Source of the DNA: Leishmania martiniquensis
Lineage: Eukaryota > Euglenozoa > Kinetoplastea > Trypanosomatida > Trypanosomatidae
Direction of reading: 5' to 3'
NCBI RefSeq assembly: GCF_017916325.1
Contig: NC_090139.1
Coordinates: forward strand, 310,001 to 374,000
Length of the DNA stretch: 64,000 nt
Shown here: piece by piece, positions 1 to 10,397 of the stretch
How the letters are laid out: each line of letters starts with the position of its first letter
How positions within the stretch are numbered: position 1 is the first letter of the stretch
The notes under the pieces: model-generated
The model's input: only the letters and a program-made list of their open reading frames with translations
Database searches by the model: none
What the model was told of the DNA's origin: nothing
Made by a program: the position numbers and the translations under genes

Positions 1-379
1 GCGCTACTGTGAAGTAATTAACCGGCATACATAGACATGCGCAAGCACGTATGCGCTTGCCAGCCACATGGACAGCAGAGGAAGAGAGGGGTGTGGGGTG
101 GTCAGCTTGGCGAAGAGAGCAGGGAGCGGATGAGGCACGCACACCATTCGGCATGATCGTCAACAGCTCTCTCTCTTGCCCGCGTTCGCACCCTCGACTC
201 TTCCTCACGGTGCTCTGCTAGCTGGAGTGGTGCAGGCTCGATGCTCGCACTATCCCTCCCTCCCTCCCCCTTCCACTATCTCGCGGCCATCGCTGCTGAA
301 GCTCTTTCACCCCCTTCCCACACACCTCACCTTGTTCCCCTCCGCTCTTCGCATTGGCCGTCACGGCGCTCTCTTGGTT
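1..379. other. Intergenic region, 3' flank of the rhomboid-like gene
   Basis: No convincing coding sequence is visible. The stretch includes pyrimidine-rich plus-strand runs around 245-300. It probably holds the 3' UTR of the gene ending at 380. Confidence 0.5.
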
Positions 380-1519
380 TTACAGCGTGGCCGTCAGCTT
401 GTCGAGCCCCAGCATGCGGGTCGGCAGGGCCCAGAAGAGGTACGCCATGAGCGCACCACCAGTAGCCGCGCCGTGCTCCTCTGGTTTTGTCGTGAAGATG
501 CGCCAGACGTCGATCACCATAACGAACGCTGTCAGGACAAGGAAAGGGATGGGCGGCTGCTGAATGAAGTTGAGGTGGCGAAAAATGAGTCCCTCAATGG
601 CAACGAGGCCCATGATGAACGGGTTCGGCCCGTAGCAGCGGCCGCGCACCTCCAGCTCGTCCATTCCATAGTAGAGCTCAAATTTCTGCCGCGCCACATG
701 GATGACGCTGCCGCCGAGCGTGCAGAGTAGCGCGAAAAAGGTCATGCGGGTGTTGCCGAGGAAGCCCAGCATGGTGTCACCGAATTGCCAGAGCAGCCAG
801 CAGTCGATCAGCAGCTGGAGGATGTTCTCTTGGTAGAAGGCGTTGGTGAAGAGGGGGTAGATGCGTGTCCAGTTCTCATGAGACAGAGTGAAGTGCTCCA
901 CTACAAAGTCGCGCCAGTCGTCGTTGCCTAAGTTCATGATGAGGTAGCACAGAACGTTCGCGAGGAAGAGAATCATGACAATGTTGATGGTGTGGAAGGG
1001 TGGTGGGAAGGGCAGGTAGCCGGGGCCTGAGTTCATGTTGAACGGGCTCTCTTGCTCGTCGCCTTGTCCGCCCTTCTGCTCCTCCTCCTTTCCCTTGTAG
1101 CGTTCGAGGTGGTTGACACCCTGCAGCTGACTACCGCCTTCACTGCGCTTCTTTGGTGAGCGCACCGCGCGGGTGACGCTGGCGACACCGTAGCAGCGCT
1201 GCGCCGCGAAGAGCGACGAGCACGCTGCCGCCATCGGCGACACCGCGACTCCAGCCAGGAAGGAGGTTCTCAACGGGACAATCATGCGAGCGGCGCCCCG
1301 CATCGTGCGAAGGGCGGCCAGGTGCGGCGAGCCTGAGTGGAAGCAGCGCATGACGGCGGTGGAAACATGCGCTGTGAGCAGGCTGTCCCTGCTAGTACTG
1401 CTACTACTCATGGAGGAGCGCATTATCGTGAAGGACGGCGCGGCTGCTGCCGCTGCTGGTGCCAGGCGCGGAAGCCTCTGTGCGCCGTGGAGCATGGCCG
1501 AGGCGCATGACTGCCGCAT
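380..1519 (-). CDS. Mitochondrial rhomboid-family pseudoprotease (TimRhom-like candidate)
   Basis: The protein has 379 residues. The basic, Ser/Ala-rich N-terminus looks like a mitochondrial presequence, and a charged linker precedes a multi-pass rhomboid-like membrane domain from about residue 175. The catalytic Ser position, normally GxSG, reads GPNP at about 297-300. The segment matching the catalytic His helix reads EHGAATGGAL at about 348-357, where rhomboids of the PARL type have DHAAHLGGAL. Both dyad residues therefore look replaced (Ser to Asn, His to Ala). Trypanosomes are known to use inactive rhomboid-like proteins (TimRhom I and II) in their inner-membrane protein translocase, which makes that role plausible here; this is inference. 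The ATG at 1519 was chosen because it is the first in-frame ATG. The frame upstream only translates a CT-rich tract, and an AG lies directly before the ATG. Confidence 0.75.
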   Translation of the reverse strand: MRQSCASAMLHGAQRLPRLAPAAAAAAPSFTIMRSSMSSSSTSRDSLLTAHVSTAVMRCFHSGSPHLAALRTMRGAARMIVPLRTSFLAGVAVSPMAAACSSLFAAQRCYGVASVTRAVRSPKKRSEGGSQLQGVNHLERYKGKEEEQKGGQGDEQESPFNMNSGPGYLPFPPPFHTINIVMILFLANVLCYLIMNLGNDDWRDFVVEHFTLSHENWTRIYPLFTNAFYQENILQLLIDCWLLWQFGDTMLGFLGNTRMTFFALLCTLGGSVIHVARQKFELYYGMDELEVRGRCYGPNPFIMGLVAIEGLIFRHLNFIQQPPIPFLVLTAFVMVIDVWRIFTTKPEEHGAATGGALMAYLFWALPTRMLGLDKLTATL

Positions 1520-2354
1520 CTTCAGCGAGAGGCCAGCGAGGGAGGGGGAGAGAGAAAGAGAGAGGGACGCCGAGCCCACACTGCGCCTCGGCGAGACCGA
1601 GATAGCGGGGGGGGCGATGAAACGGAACAGAAATGCCACAGATGGCGGAGGGGGGGCCCGAACAGCTCAATGCGCAGCGGGAGAGGGACAGGAAAAGAGA
1701 AAACCGAACCGGTCAGCGATGTGAGAAGACAGCGGAAGAGACGCGAGGGGCACCTACACAGCCGCACGGGACGCCTATGTACGTACAGTGGAGGCGAGTG
1801 GGTAACACTGCGCAGACGTGTGGGCCGACGGCGCCAAGTGCGTGCGTGTGTGTGTATGTGAGGGGGAGGAGGAGGAAGGGGGCGAGTGGCGCTGCGGAAG
1901 GTTGCTTGACAGAGCAAGAGGAAAGCGTTGGAGGTTGGGGGAGGGGGAGGGGGAAGGAGGGGGCGATGTGAGCAGTGAGGTGCGGGTGATGGCATCAGCC
2001 TCGCCCAAAAGGGAGGCATGTCTCTTTAGGGTGTCCGAGGCACGAGCAAGAGCGCTGTCGCCGCCGTCACGGAAACGCCAGTGGTGATGGCGACACCCAT
2101 CACGTGCCGAGGCGATAGCTGATGTAGCGCATCTGCAATCCTGAGAGGGCCGCTCAGCCAAAGCGGCGCGACTTTGCTGCTGCCGTTATTGGCGCCCTCT
2201 TTTCCTTTGCTTATCTCCCTCTGGAGAGCGACATGGACACGCATGCACGCATCCACACGCACCCATCCACCACCATCACCACCGTCTCTGCTTCCAACCG
2301 CAGAAGCACGCGTGCCCTTGTCAGAGGGGCGCCGAATGGACATGAAGAAAGGAA
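1520..2354. other. Intergenic region
   Basis: It holds the splice-acceptor region of the rhomboid-like gene, with a minus-strand CT-rich tract around 1530-1565. A TG-rich run lies at about 1840-1862, and G/A-rich plus-strand sequence reaches 1970. No coding region was recognised. Confidence 0.5.
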
Positions 2355-3038
2355 CTACGCTGCCTTCACCGCTCCGCTGTCTTGCTGCTGCTGCAGTGCG
2401 CGCCGCTTCTCTTCCAGGAGCCGCTTCTCCAGCTGATCGCGGTGCATCACGTCACGCAACCGCATTCGCCGCAGCCGCATAAAGTTCATCTTGCTGCGCA
2501 TATGTGGGTTGGCGACGGAGCCGCCGCGGCCGAACGTTGGTGGGATCTGCGCCGCTAAATCGCGAAACGAAATGTGCTCTGGGACCCCTATCAGAGCCTT
2601 CGCCTCGTCGAGGTCGAGCTGATCGATGCGGATAATGTGGCGCACCCGCCACAGCCGCTTCCGCACTTGCGGGACGTCGGGGACGATCGTCGTCTGCCCC
2701 ATGAACTCCAGACGGAGCTCGCGCAGCATGCGATTTACCTCCCACGAGAACTTGAAGGGGTGGTCGATGCAGGTGACGATAAACACATGGCCGACGCGCC
2801 GGTAGGGCCCGGCCGCGATGGCCGTCGTCATGGTGGTACTCGCCGGTGCTGTGGTGGAGGTCTGCTGCTGCTGCTGCTGCTGCGAAGGTGCCGTAGAGGT
2901 GAGCAGGGACGGCGTCAGGTAAATACCACAGCGTCTCACAACAGCGGGGTGGAAGCTACTTGGCGCCGAGGCGACTGCCACGGTGATGCCGGTGGCCCCA
3001 GCATGCGAGGCGGTGGAGCGTCGAAGAAGCCGAAGCAT
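2355..3038 (-). CDS. Mitochondrial large-subunit ribosomal protein uL30m
   Basis: The protein has 227 residues. A basic presequence-like N-terminus (MLRLLRRSTASH) is followed by a Ser/Thr/Ala-rich segment with a run of seven Gln at about 53-59. The L30 fold spans about residues 82-142. It begins VGHVFIVTCIDHPFK and continues through LRELRLEFMGQTTIVPDVPQ to a VRKRLWRVRHIIRID segment, as in bacterial L30 and animal MRPL30. The C-terminal part is basic and Arg-rich, which fits rRNA contact, and is longer than bacterial L30 (about 60 residues). Kinetoplastid mitoribosomal proteins commonly have such extensions. The role is structural, in the mitochondrial large ribosomal subunit. The start is the first ATG and opens the presequence. 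Confidence 0.8.
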   Translation of the reverse strand: MLRLLRRSTASHAGATGITVAVASAPSSFHPAVVRRCGIYLTPSLLTSTAPSQQQQQQQTSTTAPASTTMTTAIAAGPYRRVGHVFIVTCIDHPFKFSWEVNRMLRELRLEFMGQTTIVPDVPQVRKRLWRVRHIIRIDQLDLDEAKALIGVPEHISFRDLAAQIPPTFGRGGSVANPHMRSKMNFMRLRRMRLRDVMHRDQLEKRLLEEKRRALQQQQDSGAVKAA

Positions 3039-4093
3039 GTGTGCTAAACAAGGCCAGAGGCGTACCCGTTACGCTCTGCGTGTGCATGTGTTGGTGTGTA
3101 CGGGTGTGTGTGTGTGTGCGGGTGCCCATCCCAGCGCGACAGGAAATCAGCCGACACAGAGAGAGAGAGAAGGAACCCGCGCGCGCGAGAAGAAAACAAC
3201 GTGTATCGGTGCGGGAGGTGATGGTGGCGGATGTGGGCTTGCATGGCTGCGCACACCGTCACGATGCTCTATCGCGGCGCTTGGGGGCGGGGGCGAGGGA
3301 GCCGCAGCGACGAGTCCGCAACGCCCGCCACGGCAGCACAGCGCCGATGCTCGCCTCCCTTTCATGCACGTCTAAGTGGTTAGGGGTGGGTGGGCGGTGA
3401 TGGGGGTGGACTGCGCTCATGTTTCGCTGTCTTCGCGCTCTTCTCTACGACTGCTGCTTTCTTCTGAGCAGAGTCAGCCCAAAATGTGTATGTCACCCCC
3501 CGCCCCCACGCCGCCGGCCTCCGCGACATCACCGGTGGTGTTTCTGGCGGCGGGTGAATCCGAGGCCCACATCATCATCAGAGAAAGAAAGAAAGAGACA
3601 GGTGTGTGTGTGTGTGTGTGGGAAGGGCGTGCGCCCCCATCTTCAATCCTTCCGGGTACCGAATGCGGAGCAAACTTCGCCGCAGCCGCCGCAACTGTGC
3701 CCCCCCCCACTCCCCCCATTTCATACAACAAAAAAAACGTCAGTGCACAAGACGCACACCGCCATACCTGACACAGCTTGGCTTGCGTGACGCCCAAAGC
3801 CCTGAGCCTCGCGGGGCTCCTCCGCTCGCCTCCGCTGCCACGACGACGGCATTGCCGCCAGTAGGCAGCAGTGAGAGGACGACAGGGTACGCAGCGACGA
3901 GACGCACAGGCGAGCTGGAGCCGCTCCTACATCGATGGAGGGGGCGGAGTGGGGTGGGGGGGAGGGTGGAAGTGTGAAGGAGGTAAGGAGTAAGAGCTGA
4001 ACGAGCCCTCACAACATCGAACCTATGCCCTCAGAGAGGCTCCGTATACAGCACACGCACGCAAACGGCGGCAGCGAGAAAGGTACACGAGCG
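3039..4093. other. Intergenic region with TG microsatellites
   Basis: TG-rich runs are visible at about 3095-3120 and 3600-3620. A plus-strand A-run near 3729-3737 is a T-run on the transcribed strand. No plausible gene was seen on either strand. Confidence 0.5.
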
Positions 4094-7000
4094 TCAGCAC
4101 CCTTTTTCCCCGCTCCCACCTGCGCGGTGCTCACCCTCCTCATCGCGCTCGTCGCCCTCCTCCACGTATTCATACCCCTCTGGCGCGAACACCTCGTCCC
4201 CGAGGACCAGCACCGGGGGACCTTTTTTCAACAGCCCGTCGTCCTCGCCGTGGATTAGGTCGCTTTCGCTGCGCTCCGACACGGTCACCGGCTGCGTGTC
4301 CGTATCACAGGAGCCGGAGCTTGCGTGGGCTTCAAGGCGCTCGACTTGGGCGACAGTGGCAGCGGCAGCTGACGGCCGCCGTGCAGCTCCGTGGCCCGCG
4401 TTGCCGCCTTCTGCCGCGCGCTGTTTCGTGGAGGAGGATGCGGCCGCAGAGGCAGCTGGAGGCGGTGGCAGCGCCGGCGGCGGCGCCCAGCCCTGCATGC
4501 GGTGATGAGCACGGGCCTCGCGGTGCGACCGCGCTACCGCCACAGCGGGCAGGCTGCCGGTGCGCTGCGACCAGCTCTCGCCAGTGTTCGGCTGCGCGAG
4601 GACTTGGGACTGGAGCGACGAGCCGTTGCCGTAAGTCAGCTGTGTCGCCATCTGGATTTGCGTGGCACCTTTGTAGGACTCCAGTGGGCGGTGCTCCTTA
4701 TCCACTGCGTCGCGTGCACCAAAGGTGGGTTTCCTGCCATTCGGCGCCGCCACTGCCTCGATGTCGTCGGCGCGTCTGTGTCGCGGTGTCGTGTGCACAG
4801 TGGCGACGTCCATAACGGTGTTGTCCGAGAAGGCGCTGTCGAGGACTGTGTCGTCATCAGGGTGGTACGGGTGCATTGTGGCAGCATGGCACCCCTCTTC
4901 GTCGTCCTCCTCCGCGTACTGCTGTGCCCGCGGCTTTCCGGGGTCTGCCGGCTGTCGGGGGCCGACATTGGCAGGCGGGGCTAGCTCCGTCATCCGCCCA
5001 GAGGGCTGCGCTCGCGCTGCTGGAGGACAAGGCCCATGTGAGCTGGGGACGGAGTTCGGCGGACTTCCGCTGCTGCTACTGTAAAACCGATCCAAGTCGC
5101 CGGCCGGTGGCAGTGGCGGCGCGAGGACAGCACCAGTGCTCCCGCTGAAGCGACCAGACGTGTACCTGTGTATTTGGCTACCGCTCCTAGATACGGCCGC
5201 TGTGGCACCGCCACCTGTTGCAACGCATCGCGAAGCCGACTGCTCCGGCGGCCGCTGTTGCGGATGAGACGGCGGCGCGCCGCAAAGCTGCAGCTTCAGT
5301 GCTACCGGATGCGTTTCCCCCGGAGGCTGCGGTGCACCGCGCGCCGTAGAGGATGAGTGGCTCGGCGACGTAGCCTGCCGTTGCTGCTGCTGCCGAGTAC
5401 CCGGGAGTGGGTGGGGAGTGTAGCGAGGAAGGCGAGGGGCCTCACCGTCAGTGAATGTGGCTCCTGCCCCATCTTGGGGCGTCGACGCCTGCTGCTGGAG
5501 CTGTGGTCCTGAGTATGTGAAGGGGGAGCGGTACCTATTTCGGCTGCTCATCTCGCTGCTGCTTGGCGTCTTATCGTGGTAGACGATGGGGATGCGCGGC
5601 TGCGAGGAGAGCCGCTGTGATGACACGGAGCCAGGGCTGCCGCTGTGACCGCTAAGCGTCTCGGCGGTCGGTGGCGATGCTCCTGCTGCCGTCTCTGGTG
5701 GTGGAAAAGACAGGACCTGCGGTGGTGCAGCGGCTGGAAGAAGGGTGACTGGCAGGGCGGAGCGGCGATGCTGCTGCGCGCGCCGCAGTATCTCATCATA
5801 GATGTCTACCATAGTGCCAGAGCGCGGGCGCTGCGGCTTCGGTGGGCGAGCGCTAGCACCGCTCACCTTATTCTCGAGAGTGATTTGCGCGACGGCAGCG
5901 GCGCTCAGATGATCCGCTTCATACCTTCCTCGGTGCCGATCAGCGTGCTGCTTCCCCACAGAGGGCGGCTGAAATACAGTGCCCTTGACGAGTCGATTGC
6001 CTGTCGCTGTTTGCTGCACGTGGGACTGAAGTAGGTAGCTGTCCGCCTCTTCTTCCCTGGGCGCCTGCACCGTTCTGGCGTCGACCGCGACACCTTGGTG
6101 GGCGGGGAAGGGGTCGCTGCATGTGTCGGGGGCTGCAACTTTGCTTGCCGCACCGGTCCCCCGCGAGATGGGCGTGGCGGGCTGTGCAGCCGTCACCGTC
6201 CCGCATGGTTCCCGCGTCGTCGCCACGGCAGGCCTGTTCGTGGTGCGCACCCAACGGTTGCCGTCATCGAGGAGGAGCGGCGGGTGCGGCGCACCGACGT
6301 CTAGCTGCTCTCCACAAGCTCCATGAAGGCCGCGCAGCAGGTCACCGCTCTGCGCGCTGAGCCGCCGCACCCGCATCGGACAGCGGCCAGCCACCTCATG
6401 CACGGCGCAGCTGTAGCTTACCGGGTCCAGCAGCGCTGCTTCTTCCTCTGCCGTGAGGCCGCCCTTGTCGGACGGGTCTGGGGCGTCGGGATGAAAAGGT
6501 TCGTCCGGCAGCAGGTACCGCACCTTCTTGACCGTCGTCGTCAGAGTGGTCGTCGACACCTGCAGGTTGGCCGGCCCGGTGGGGAGCGGCGGTCCCGCCT
6601 CGCGCACCGCCTCGTTACGTGAGCGGTGGTGAAGGGCGGCGCCGTTATTCGCAGTTGCCAAAACGGCGGCTGTCGACCGTGTCGGGGTGCGCGAGCCGCG
6701 AGAGGCGCCGTGCAGTGGCTGCAGCGGCGATTGGGAGCCGCTATCGGGTGCCCGGGTAGCCGGCGGCGAGATCGTAGTGGAGGGCGGCATGGGAAAAGGT
6801 GCTGGCTGAGTCGACGTGGCCGCAGCCGGGACAGGGGCGCTTCGGCGTGTTTGAGGCTGTGACCAATAGTTTGGTGGTGCTGTGCTGGTTGCTCGGGAGG
6901 GCCGTGGCGGCCTTGGCCAGGATGCTCTCTGCTGCTGCTGCTGCGGTCGCTGGAGGAGCTCAGCCGTTGCCACAGTCTGAGGCAGCGCCGGGTCCACTGC

Positions 7001-7810
7001 GGGCACAGTTGGGGCGATGAGGGCCATGCTCTCAACGAACACACGCGGACCGGGTCCATCGCGTGGGGGGGCGCTGCTTACCTGGCTCGGTAATGCCATG
7101 CGCGGGGGCTGTGCCGGCGCTCCACGCACATCTGGCGCGCTTCTGCTAGTGCCTGCGTGAGCCGTGTAATCGCTGGACGGCGACCGTGCCCACGCCTGCG
7201 TGTTGCTGTCGCAGGTCACTCGCAGCACTGTGATCGACTGCTTGCCACCACCCACGTCTCGGGCGGTCACAACGTCGCCGTCCTGCGCGCCGGCGTCGAG
7301 CGAGGTGCGCTGCAGCGAAGGCGCCAGCGGTGGCGCACCGCTGCCTCGCTTGCTACGGCCGCCAACTCGGGGTCTGCTGTGCTCGGGAGCAATCGGAGAG
7401 GAAGGCACTGTGGACAGCGACAAAGCCTCCGGTGGGTAGCCGGGACTGTGGCCGCGGGTGCTATTGCCGCGCACGGCGGGGGCAGGAGAAGCGGAGGAGT
7501 GCGGCACGACTCCTCCGGCGCTGGTGAAGCTCGGGGGTGCCGCGGCCGAGTTGGCGTAGGGGACGGCCGGGACCGGCAGGTGCCCAGGGGGGCTGTCCTG
7601 CAGCGTGCCGTTTGAAGGCGCTCCGCTGCGATCAGTATTTGCCTGCCGCACCCGCTCCGCAGAACTGCTGCCGCGACGCGAGATGGCGGACGTCACCGCA
7701 AACGACCCTCGCAGGAACTGCGGCGACGCTGGCGTGCTGTGACGATCTGGGAGCCCCATCCCGGCGGAGGTTTGGCTGGCGATGGTACTGCGCACCTTGT
7801 CTGCCTCCAT
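4094..7810 (-). CDS. Hypothetical protein, 1238 residues, mostly disordered
   Basis: The protein is not recognised. It is dominated by Pro, Ser, Ala, Gln and Arg and is probably intrinsically disordered over most of its length. Its more ordered islands include a Thr-rich strand-like segment (VSTTTLTTTVKKVRYLLPDE) followed by an acidic stretch and a Cys-containing segment (VSYSCAVHEVAGRCPMRVRR). The C-terminus holds LVLGDEVFAPEGYEYVEE, then an acidic tail ending in Cys. Third-position G/C bias and uninterrupted length support real coding. The Thr-rich segment loosely recalls motifs in the two proteins encoded at 9811-10275 and 11852-15295, so the three could be functionally related; that link is weak. 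No catalytic domain, signal peptide or membrane segment was seen. The start is the first ATG, at 7810. Confidence 0.85.
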   Translation of the reverse strand: MEADKVRSTIASQTSAGMGLPDRHSTPASPQFLRGSFAVTSAISRRGSSSAERVRQANTDRSGAPSNGTLQDSPPGHLPVPAVPYANSAAAPPSFTSAGGVVPHSSASPAPAVRGNSTRGHSPGYPPEALSLSTVPSSPIAPEHSRPRVGGRSKRGSGAPPLAPSLQRTSLDAGAQDGDVVTARDVGGGKQSITVLRVTCDSNTQAWARSPSSDYTAHAGTSRSAPDVRGAPAQPPRMALPSQVSSAPPRDGPGPRVFVESMALIAPTVPAVDPALPQTVATAELLQRPQQQQQRASWPRPPRPSRATSTAPPNYWSQPQTRRSAPVPAAATSTQPAPFPMPPSTTISPPATRAPDSGSQSPLQPLHGASRGSRTPTRSTAAVLATANNGAALHHRSRNEAVREAGPPLPTGPANLQVSTTTLTTTVKKVRYLLPDEPFHPDAPDPSDKGGLTAEEEAALLDPVSYSCAVHEVAGRCPMRVRRLSAQSGDLLRGLHGACGEQLDVGAPHPPLLLDDGNRWVRTTNRPAVATTREPCGTVTAAQPATPISRGTGAASKVAAPDTCSDPFPAHQGVAVDARTVQAPREEEADSYLLQSHVQQTATGNRLVKGTVFQPPSVGKQHADRHRGRYEADHLSAAAVAQITLENKVSGASARPPKPQRPRSGTMVDIYDEILRRAQQHRRSALPVTLLPAAAPPQVLSFPPPETAAGASPPTAETLSGHSGSPGSVSSQRLSSQPRIPIVYHDKTPSSSEMSSRNRYRSPFTYSGPQLQQQASTPQDGAGATFTDGEAPRLPRYTPHPLPGTRQQQQRQATSPSHSSSTARGAPQPPGETHPVALKLQLCGAPPSHPQQRPPEQSASRCVATGGGATAAVSRSGSQIHRYTSGRFSGSTGAVLAPPLPPAGDLDRFYSSSSGSPPNSVPSSHGPCPPAARAQPSGRMTELAPPANVGPRQPADPGKPRAQQYAEEDDEEGCHAATMHPYHPDDDTVLDSAFSDNTVMDVATVHTTPRHRRADDIEAVAAPNGRKPTFGARDAVDKEHRPLESYKGATQIQMATQLTYGNGSSLQSQVLAQPNTGESWSQRTGSLPAVAVARSHREARAHHRMQGWAPPPALPPPPAASAAASSSTKQRAAEGGNAGHGAARRPSAAAATVAQVERLEAHASSGSCDTDTQPVTVSERSESDLIHGEDDGLLKKGPPVLVLGDEVFAPEGYEYVEEGDERDEEGEHRAGGSGEKGC

Positions 7811-8229
7811 GTCGTCGTCGGCAAGTGCAGCCTGTGTGTGTGTGTGTGTCTAGCCGCGTTGCTGAGGAAGGGAGTGGTCCGCAGTGCTGAATTCACAGGC
7901 AGCCAATACCGCTTATGAGCACAGCACGGCAAAGAATGAACGATGAGGCGGACTGAGGTGGGCGACTGATCCCGCGTCTTGAGTATGGTGTATCTGTGGC
8001 GATGGAGGGGACACGCGCCCGCAGCAGCGGGGAAGGAGGTGATGGCCGCGTCTTCACCAGGGCAGTCCACGCACCCTCCCACACCTCAACACGCACACCG
8101 ATGTAAAAGGGGCGGATGCGGAAGGCTGGAGCAGAGGCGAGGTCAGGGCACTACACGGCGTGAATGATTGGAGCCGAGAGCGACAGACACACAGGTGCAT
8201 TCAGGGCAAGATACGAAGATGCACAAGCG

Positions 8230-8279
8230 ATATGCGTATATATATATATGTATGCGCGCGCACACACACACACGCACAC
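8230..8279. repeat. 50-bp strictly alternating purine-pyrimidine tract
   Basis: Purines and pyrimidines alternate without a break. The tract opens with ATATGCG, passes through a TA run and a GC run, and ends in CA repeats. Such sequence is prone to adopt Z-DNA or to be cruciform/slippage prone. It lies in the intergenic region between the 1238- and 154-residue genes. Confidence 0.8.
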
Positions 8280-8731
8280 CTGCAAAGAGAACTATGAGGA
8301 GTGGAGCCGAGAGAGGAGGCGAGGACACAGAGATGGCCGTGCGACGTGGGGGTGGGGGGCGGGGCGGTGACGGACGCTGCCACTGCGCGCACGCCAGGAG
8401 GCACACTAGCAGAGGCAGAGGGTGGAGGAGGGGGAGAGAAGGGGAGGGTGGGGGTGGGGGCCGAGTATATGGGGCAGGCTAGTATGTATAGGTGTGTGTG
8501 TGTGTGGAGGAAAGGCTGTACGTCAGAGAACTCGCGCGGCAACGGAGGATGCTGAATGCGTGGGTGTGCGGGCGCCCATTTCCTTTGAAAGCGTTATACG
8601 AAGTAAGTGTGCGGAAGGATCGGGGCCGGCGCAGGTGCGCACCGAGTTCCTTCTTCTTGCTGCTGCTGCTGCTGTGAGAAGAGCGCAAAAATGGTATGGT
8701 GGGGGGAAGAGGTGAGCTTAACTTTACAAAG

Positions 8732-8753
8732 ACACACACACACACATACACAC
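8732..8753. repeat. CA microsatellite
   Basis: This is a short run of CA units with one TA interruption, in the intergenic region. Confidence 0.8.
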
Positions 8754-9810
8754 TACCCTTGCCACACGACCGAAATCTGGCCGCGAATGCCGGTGACGTG
8801 ACCTCTTTACCGCCCTTGCGGCACGCTGCACTTCCGTGCTTGATCGCGCTTTCTTTTTGCCTTCGCTTTTTGGTGGCGGTGATGAGAGGAGGCCGACGAG
8901 GCCCCCTCCCTTGATGAAGGCAGATAAGACGCGTAGGGAAAAAAGCAATCGTGGACCGTCGCCACCGCTGCTGCTGATGAGGGGAACAGGATGGCGCTTG
9001 CGGGTCGGGTGTGTATGCGTTGCCGTTGTTGTTGCGGGGGGTGGGGAGAGAGAGAAGGGTGAGAGGCATAGCGTGAGTAGGGGGGTTGAGATCAGATATC
9101 CATGCACGCGCATCTGCGCGCCGTGGCGAGTCCGTTTAGCGGGACTGCCCTCTCTTCATTGACAAATCCTCCCTCGCTCCGCCTGCGCGCACAATCTTGT
9201 CGAGCCGACCTGGATAGATACGCGGGCAGACACCGAACGAGATGACAGCCTAAACGCCTCACCATGCGTCCATTCACATCTTTGTCGACCTCGACCCCTT
9301 CACCACCTTGCGCCTTTGCGCGCACGTGAAGGTGTGTGTACGCCCGCACCTCCACGCTCATCTGAGGTGCCCGCGAGGCGTAGCGAGCGCAGGACACAGA
9401 GAGAGAGACAGAGGGAGGCAGAGCGGTGAGGGGAACGCCACGCTGTGCTCCACACGTGTACATACGAATGCGCATACATGCCTGCGCAGAGAGGTAGGGG
9501 AGAGGGCACACACGCGCGCCTGGAGATATAACAGAAAGGGTTGGAAGTGAGGGTGTGGAAAGGGCGAAGCGCGGCAGCGTCTAGTCCATCTCCCCCACTC
9601 ATCACGCCGCCACCACCACGTAGAGTACAGCAAGAGAACTCGGAGAGATGCGTGGGAGACGGCGGCGCACACAGATACGGCGATACAAAGAGGAAGAAGC
9701 ACACACCCCAGGGAACGGCAAGCGGCAGAAATCGTATGCGGCGCCCGTACTCGCGGTCCGTCCCCCCTGTCCTTCGAGACCATCGCCCACGGAGGGCGAG
9801 ACGGCGATGC

Positions 9811-10275
9811 CTACGTGTCGTGCTCCTCTTTTAAGCACACCTCGCCGTCCTCGCTGCTGTTGTCGTCTTCGTCGCTCGCCACAAGACGTTCTGTGATGGT
9901 GCGCGTTACGGTCGTTGTGCGGATCGTCAAGACGCCACCGTACTCCGTCTCGTGTGCGAGGGTGTCCGTAGTTGTGTTCTGCACCGTGTACACAACAGAG
10001 CTGTGCTCGTCTGCAGGAGGCGGCGACGGCTGCGTCATCGACACGGCCGGTGCGTGAATGTGTGCGGGACAGGTAAGGCTGCTGTTCACGCTGTTGCTGT
10101 TGCTGCGGGCGATGGCATCACTTGGTGGCATCTTACCGTTTCCGGGCCGAGACACATAGCGGCGTGTGGCGTCGTGCTCGTAGCCAACAGAGGGCACCTG
10201 CCGACCAGAAGCAGGGTAGACACCGGAGAGTGTACTCCGCACGTCCCGGCGAGCCGTGGGGGCTGGCTGCTGCAT
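9811..10275 (-). CDS. Hypothetical 154-residue protein with a Thr-rich motif
   Basis: The family is not recognised. The N-terminal two thirds look disordered. Residues around 97-133 contain TTTDTLAHETEYGGVLTIR followed by TTTVTRTITE, and then an acidic Ser-rich segment. The same arrangement (TEYGDVLTVRTTTITKTVTE plus an acidic segment) occurs in the 1147-residue protein encoded at 11852-15295. Nineteen of 29 aligned positions are identical, so the two probably share a small domain or binding motif. The ATG at 10275 was chosen because the open frame upstream only translates TG and GA repeats, and a CT/CA-rich tract followed by AG lies upstream, consistent with a splice acceptor near 10360. Small size lowers confidence; the shared motif raises it. 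Confidence 0.7.
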   Translation of the reverse strand: MQQPAPTARRDVRSTLSGVYPASGRQVPSVGYEHDATRRYVSRPGNGKMPPSDAIARSNSNSVNSSLTCPAHIHAPAVSMTQPSPPPADEHSSVVYTVQNTTTDTLAHETEYGGVLTIRTTTVTRTITERLVASDEDDNSSEDGEVCLKEEHDT

Positions 10276-10363
10276 CGTTGGGTAGTGCGGTGTAGCACGC
10301 GTGCTGCTAAGCTCTCTCAACTTTCCGTTGACCACGACGGACTCGATGAGATCTCTGGCATCC

Positions 10364-10397
10364 GTGTGTGTGTGTGTATGTGTGTGTGAGAGAGAGA
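10364..10397. repeat. TG microsatellite followed by GA run
   Basis: TG units with one TA interruption pass directly into GA units. On the minus strand this reads as CT followed by CA, immediately 5' of the 154-residue gene. It probably serves as part of its polypyrimidine tract. Confidence 0.75.

Larger units (their letters stand above)
7811..9810. other. Long intergenic region with simple repeats
   Basis: This 2.0 kb stretch has no coding region with convincing codon bias. It contains a TG run near 7832-7849, an alternating purine-pyrimidine tract at 8230-8279, G/A-rich sequence at 8415-8470, TG at about 8491-8506 and CA at 8732-8753. Open frames here translate microsatellite or CT-rich sequence. 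Confidence 0.5.
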
